Assembly (NCBI GenBank): GCA_937995745.1 | Contig: CALKIU010000098.1 | Coordinates: 1 to 9,099, forward strand | DNA length: 9,099 nucleotides | Direction of reading: 5' to 3' | From: an uncultured Bacillaceae bacterium | GTDB taxonomy: Bacteria > Bacillota > Bacilli > Bacillales > Cytobacillaceae | Shown: piece after piece, positions 6,488 to 9,099 of the stretch | Numbering within the stretch: position 1 is the stretch's first letter | How the letters are laid out: every line of letters starts with the position of its first letter | Notes under the pieces: model-generated | The model's database searches: none | What the model was told of the DNA's origin: nothing | What the model saw: the letters and a program-made list of their open reading frames with translations, nothing else | Program-made: the position numbers and the translations under genes

Positions 6488-6522
6488 AAAAAACAGCCTG
6501 TTTTCCCGGAGGCTGTTTTTTT
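6488..6522 (+). terminator. Strong intrinsic terminator after the SpoVAF-like gene
   Basis: AAAAAACAGCCT (6488-6499) pairs perfectly with AGGCTGTTTTTT (6510-6521), 12 base pairs around a ten-base loop, and ends in a seven-T run (6516-6522). The A-rich 5' arm means it could also terminate on the minus strand. It separates the gluP/SpoVAF unit from yqgQ-glcK. Confidence 0.93.
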
Positions 6523-6577
6523 GATGGAGAAGCGGTTAATAAAATTCATCATTTGAAGGACCCTTTTCAGACGGTTC

Positions 6578-6607
6578 ATGCCGCATTGTTGTGACGGCAT
6601 CTTTTTT
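6578..6607 (+). terminator. Second terminator-like hairpin overlapping a promoter
   Basis: ATGCCG (6578-6583) pairs with CGGCAT (6595-6600), and a C followed by six T residues (6601-6607) comes next. The loop and start of the T-run hold the proposed -35 element and spacer of the yqgQ promoter. It may be a back-up terminator for read-through or an operator-like element. Confidence 0.5.
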
Positions 6608-6617
6608 ATTTTATACT
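6589..6617 (+). promoter_or_regulatory. Candidate sigma-A promoter of yqgQ-glcK
   Basis: TTGTGA (6589-6594) and TATACT (6612-6617) are separated by exactly 17 bases and match four of six and five of six consensus positions. Transcription would begin near 6624, giving a leader of about 35 bases before yqgQ. It lies just after a strong terminator, where a new promoter is needed. Confidence 0.6.
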
Positions 6618-6658
6618 TGATATATGCACAGATTCAGGAATTAAACAGGTGAATCGGT

Positions 6659-6877
6659 ATGGAGATAAGAACGGTTTATGATATTCAGCAGCTTTTAAAA
6701 AAATTCGGCATTTTTGTTTATATAGGCGATCGCGTAGCCGATCTGGAACTGATGGAAGAAGAACTTAAAGACTTGTACCGTGCGCAGCTGGTCGAAAAGA
6801 AGGTTTTTGAAACGGCGATTATGCTGCTCCGGCATGAAATCAGAATGGAGAAAGACAAAAGAGCGCAAATCCGGTGA
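6659..6877 (+). CDS. yqgQ: YqgQ family protein (DUF910)
   Basis: This small soluble protein of 72 residues has the DUF910 pattern: a YDIQQLLKKFG helix (7-17), a central VYIGDR (20-25), then acidic and basic helices with DLELMEEELKDLY (28-40). The expected fold is an all-helical bundle. Its biochemical role is not established. It nearly always stands directly before the glucokinase gene in Bacillus, as here (16-base gap), so a link to glcK expression or sugar metabolism is plausible but unproven. ATG at 6659 has an AGGTGA ribosome binding site at 6647-6652, six bases upstream. It is the first gene of the operon driven by the promoter at 6589-6617. Confidence 0.92.
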   Translation: MEIRTVYDIQQLLKKFGIFVYIGDRVADLELMEEELKDLYRAQLVEKKVFETAIMLLRHEIRMEKDKRAQIR

Positions 6878-6893
6878 AACGAGGAGAACGGTC

Positions 6894-7871
6894 GTGAAAA
6901 AGAAGTGGCTGGTTGGCGTGGATGTCGGCGGAACGTCGATTAAGATGGCTTTTATCAAAGAAAACGGCCATATATTGGACAAATGGTCCGTTCCCACAAA
7001 CAACGCCGATAACGGAAAATATATTATCAAGGACATTGTCCAGGCTCTTGAAAAATCGCTCAAGCGACACGGGTTAACAAAGGGGGATTTGGCCGGAATC
7101 GGTGTCGGGGTACCCGGTCCGGTAAATTACAGGAAAGGGACCATCGAGAAATCGGTCAATATCGGCTGGCCTGATCATTATCCTGTACAAGCGAATTTGC
7201 AGCGGGAATGCGGCCTCCCGGTATTTATTGACAATGACGCCAATTGTGCGGCTTTGGGAGAAATGTGGAAAGGTTCCGGAAACGGTGCGCGGGATCTGAT
7301 TTTTGTTACCCTTGGCACCGGCGTCGGCGGAGGGGTGATTGTTGGCGGCAAACTTGTCCGGGGCGTGAACGGCGCGGCCGGGGAAATCGGCCATATCACT
7401 TCCGTGCCCAAAGGAGGATATCCTTGCAATTGCGGTAAAAACGGCTGTTTGGAAACAATTGCGTCAGCCCGTGGAATCGTCCGGCTGGCTTCCGAAAAAC
7501 GCAAAATATATGCAGAAACAGGAAAAAAAACATTATTGCCGGAACGATTTTCCGCAAAAGATGTTTTGGATTCTGCCCGTTCGGGAGACCCTCTTTGTCT
7601 CGCTGTCGTGGATGAAGTCTCTTTTTATTTGGGCTTGGCCCTTGCGAATATGGGCAATGTTCTTAATCCGGAAAAAATCATTCTCGGGGGAGGCGTTTCC
7701 GCGGCGGGAGAAAGTTGGTTGGAACATGTGAAAACGTATTTTGAAAGATTTGCCTTTCTTACAGTGAACAATTCCACGGAGCTCACTCTTGCTTCCCTCG
7801 GGAATGACGCCGGGGTCATCGGCGCCGCCTTTCTTGTCGGGAGCGGAACGGCTGCCGGACCGGTCCGGTGA
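6894..7871 (+). CDS. glcK: Glucokinase, ROK family
   Basis: This cytoplasmic enzyme uses ATP to phosphorylate glucose to glucose-6-phosphate, feeding glycolysis with glucose that did not enter through the PTS. The 325-residue length is normal (B. subtilis GlcK has about 321). Motifs in order are the ATP-binding DVGGTSIK (10-17), PGPVN (74-78), and FIDNDANCAALGE (111-123) with catalytic D115. Then come LGTGVGGGVI (140-149), E164 and H167 of GEIGH, and the ROK zinc motif C178-x-C180-G-x2-G-C185-L-E. The start is GTG at 6894, with GAGGAG at 6881-6886, seven bases upstream. The open frame continues upstream to 6780, but that part overlaps yqgQ and has no ROK sequence. The last codons contain a 14-base palindrome. 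Confidence 0.97.
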   Translation: MKKKWLVGVDVGGTSIKMAFIKENGHILDKWSVPTNNADNGKYIIKDIVQALEKSLKRHGLTKGDLAGIGVGVPGPVNYRKGTIEKSVNIGWPDHYPVQANLQRECGLPVFIDNDANCAALGEMWKGSGNGARDLIFVTLGTGVGGGVIVGGKLVRGVNGAAGEIGHITSVPKGGYPCNCGKNGCLETIASARGIVRLASEKRKIYAETGKKTLLPERFSAKDVLDSARSGDPLCLAVVDEVSFYLGLALANMGNVLNPEKIILGGGVSAAGESWLEHVKTYFERFAFLTVNNSTELTLASLGNDAGVIGAAFLVGSGTAAGPVR

Positions 7872-7872
7872 T

Positions 7873-7926
7873 TTCAATTCTGCTTATTTTTAATCATCTG
7901 GATAAGAATAAGATTTGTGAATTGAA
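7873..7926. repeat. Long AT-rich inverted repeat after glcK
   Basis: TTCAATTC (7873-7880) pairs perfectly with GAATTGAA (7919-7926). Inside it CTTATTTTTA (7883-7892) pairs with TAAGAATAAG (7903-7912) with a single U-G, leaving a ten-base loop. The whole 54-base structure begins two bases after the glcK stop codon. It is GC-poor and lacks a compact T-run, so it is not a classic terminator, though it may act as a weak bidirectional one or protect the mRNA end. Confidence 0.55.
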
Positions 7927-7994
7927 TAAAGATGTTTTTCGTCCGTTTTGAAGTTGCTGCAAGCGTTTGGCTGAAAGGCCGTTTCCGCTTTCTT

Positions 7995-8034
7995 TTGTCA
8001 TCTTTTTGCCTCATGCTCATATTATCATTATACC
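7995..8034 (+). promoter_or_regulatory. Possible promoter region of the LysM-M14 peptidase
   Basis: Two weak sigma-A-like arrangements overlap here: TTGCCT (8006-8011) with TATACC (8029-8034) at 17 bases, and TTGTCA (7995-8000) with TATTAT (8020-8025) at 19 bases. Because the downstream enzyme is of a sporulation type, a sporulation sigma factor could be used instead, but I found no good match to such a consensus. A ten-base palindrome TATGATCATA (8051-8060) lies between these elements and the ribosome binding site. Confidence 0.3.
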
Positions 8035-8078
8035 GGGGTTGTGACGGGATTATGATCATATGTTCAGGAGGCGAAAAG

Positions 8079-9099
8079 ATGCAAGTTCAAGCTCGTCAAG
8101 GGGATACCCTGTCGTATTACAGCCGGTTGTTTTCCATTCCGCTGCCGTTGCTTTTAGACTCAAATCCCGGGATTGATGCGGCCAAACTTCAGCCCGGCGT
8201 GACAGTAAATATTCCGGGATACAGGTTAACACCGTATAAAGCGGAAAAAGGGGAAACATTTTGGCAAATTGCCTGCAAAAAAAATGTGCGTCTTGATGCC
8301 CTTTTATTGTTAAACAAAGAAATTTCCGCCGGGCAACTTCAAGAAGGAGATATGCTGCACATCCCCGAGCGCATTACGGAGCCGCTCGCAAAAAGGGCTG
8401 TTCCTTATGACTTTTCCGTTCTTTATGCTGATCTGAAAGAATTAAAGTCAGCCTATCCTTTTTTGCGGATTCAGACGATTGGCCGGAGCGTTTTGGGGAA
8501 ACCGCTATATGAAATTAGAATCGGGAGAGGCTCGGAAACCATTCATTTCAATGCTTCGTTTCATGCCAATGAGTGGATCACTTCAGCCATTTTAATGGAT
8601 CTCTTAAACACCTATTTGCTTGGCCTGACAAACATGACGACTCTTCGCGGCGTGGATATCGCGCCTTTGTATTTTACCAAAGAACTTTCGATCGTTCCGA
8701 TGGTGGACCCGGACGGAGTCGATCTCGTCTTAAACGGACCTCCTTCCGAAGTGAAGGATGAGGTCATCAAGATGAACAAAGGGAGCACGGATTTCAGCGG
8801 TTGGAAAGCAAATATCCGGGGAGTGGATTTAAATAATCAATTTCCCGCCAATTGGGAAATAGAGAAGGAAAGGAAGGAACCGAAACAACCCGCTCCGAGA
8901 GATTATCCCGGAGATGCGCCCCTCACCGAACCGGAAGCGATTGCGATGGCCAATTTAGTAAAAAATAACCATTTTTCCAGAGTTGTGGCTTTTCATACGC
9001 AAGGAAAGGAATTTTACTGGGGATATGAACAGTTGGAGCCTCCTGAATCGGAATTTTTGGCTTGCGAATTTGCAAAGGAGAGCGGTTACCGGGCTGTGC
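8079..9099 (+). CDS. yqgT: Two-LysM M14 gamma-D-glutamyl-DAP peptidase, 3' truncated
   Basis: This gene runs off the window, with 340 residues visible and no stop codon. Two LysM peptidoglycan-binding modules (about 3-46 and 53-96) are followed by an M14 zinc carboxypeptidase domain from about 110. Zinc ligands are visible as H162 and E165 in FHANEWIT and H306 in VVAFHTQG. The catalytic Glu must lie beyond the window. The layout matches endopeptidase I of Lysinibacillus sphaericus and B. subtilis YqgT, which cleave the gamma-D-glutamyl-diaminopimelate bond in peptidoglycan peptides. There is no signal peptide: LysM starts at residue 2. The enzyme is therefore expected to stay in the cytoplasm, acting on recycled peptides, or in the sporulating mother cell, or to be released at lysis. 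ATG at 8079 follows AGGAGG (8066-8071) by seven bases. Unlike B. subtilis, no yqgS lies between glcK and this gene. Confidence 0.92.
   Translation, partial: MQVQARQGDTLSYYSRLFSIPLPLLLDSNPGIDAAKLQPGVTVNIPGYRLTPYKAEKGETFWQIACKKNVRLDALLLLNKEISAGQLQEGDMLHIPERITEPLAKRAVPYDFSVLYADLKELKSAYPFLRIQTIGRSVLGKPLYEIRIGRGSETIHFNASFHANEWITSAILMDLLNTYLLGLTNMTTLRGVDIAPLYFTKELSIVPMVDPDGVDLVLNGPPSEVKDEVIKMNKGSTDFSGWKANIRGVDLNNQFPANWEIEKERKEPKQPAPRDYPGDAPLTEPEAIAMANLVKNNHFSRVVAFHTQGKEFYWGYEQLEPPESEFLACEFAKESGYRAV

Noticed and set aside
6780..6893. Upstream extension of the glucokinase frame
   Set aside because: It overlaps yqgQ and encodes a basic stretch unlike any ROK kinase. The GTG at 6894 has a proper ribosome binding site and gives the normal length.
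7959..7982. cre-like sequence (TGCAAGCGTTTGGC) for catabolite control
   Set aside because: Only the first half fits the CcpA consensus. The second half has several mismatches, and it lies after glcK rather than before it.
7874..8059. Minus-strand 61-codon frame in the glcK-yqgT gap
   Set aside because: It has a low-complexity basic composition and covers the inverted repeat and promoter-like elements. No homologue is recognised.

Overview
The window is chromosomal DNA of an endospore-forming member of the Bacillaceae, probably a moderately thermophilic relative of Bacillus, Geobacillus or Caldibacillus. This rests on three things. The gene order rpmG - 5-formyl-THF cyclo-ligase - yqgO-like - gluP - yqgQ - glcK - yqgT matches the yqg block of Bacillus subtilis as I remember it. 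Spore genes are present (a SpoVAF/GerA-family protein and a sporulation-type LysM-M14 peptidase). Strong AGGAGG-type ribosome binding sites and frequent GTG/TTG starts fit as well. Every gene I accept is on the + strand.

Layout. 1-321 holds a promoter, ribosomal protein L33 (rpmG) and its intrinsic terminator. 322-559 is a non-coding leader with a strong hairpin. 560-1901 is a two-gene overlapping unit: the folate salvage enzyme 5-formyltetrahydrofolate cyclo-ligase, then a DUF92 integral membrane protein. 1975-2937 is an L-lactate dehydrogenase of the fructose-1,6-bisphosphate-regulated type, started by TTG. 2997-3182 is a 61-residue membrane peptide in the yqgO position, followed by stacked hairpins and a terminator. 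3384-4934 is the rhomboid intramembrane protease GluP with C-terminal TPRs. 5019-6479 is an orphan SpoVAF-like (GerA-family) spore membrane protein, closed by a near-perfect terminator. 6612-7871 is a promoter plus the yqgQ-glcK operon (DUF910 protein and ROK-family glucokinase). An AT-rich inverted repeat follows. The window ends inside a two-LysM, M14-family gamma-D-glutamyl-diaminopimelate peptidase (yqgT type), missing its 3' end.

How the parts relate. The block mixes housekeeping functions (translation, one-carbon metabolism, glucose phosphorylation, lactate fermentation, membrane proteolysis) with spore functions (germination membrane protein, spore or cell-wall peptidase). Glucokinase, lactate dehydrogenase and GluP (linked to glucose export and to MgtE quality control in B. 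subtilis) touch sugar metabolism, but the terminators show they are not one transcript. The most informative differences from the B. subtilis arrangement are the DUF92 and ldh genes between the cyclo-ligase and yqgO, the SpoVAF paralogue between gluP and yqgQ, and the absence of yqgS between glcK and yqgT. I see no mobile element, CRISPR, tRNA or rRNA, and no clear undescribed multi-gene system. The most open questions are the job of the orphan SpoVAF paralogue, the substrate of the DUF92 protein, and several structured non-coding stretches.
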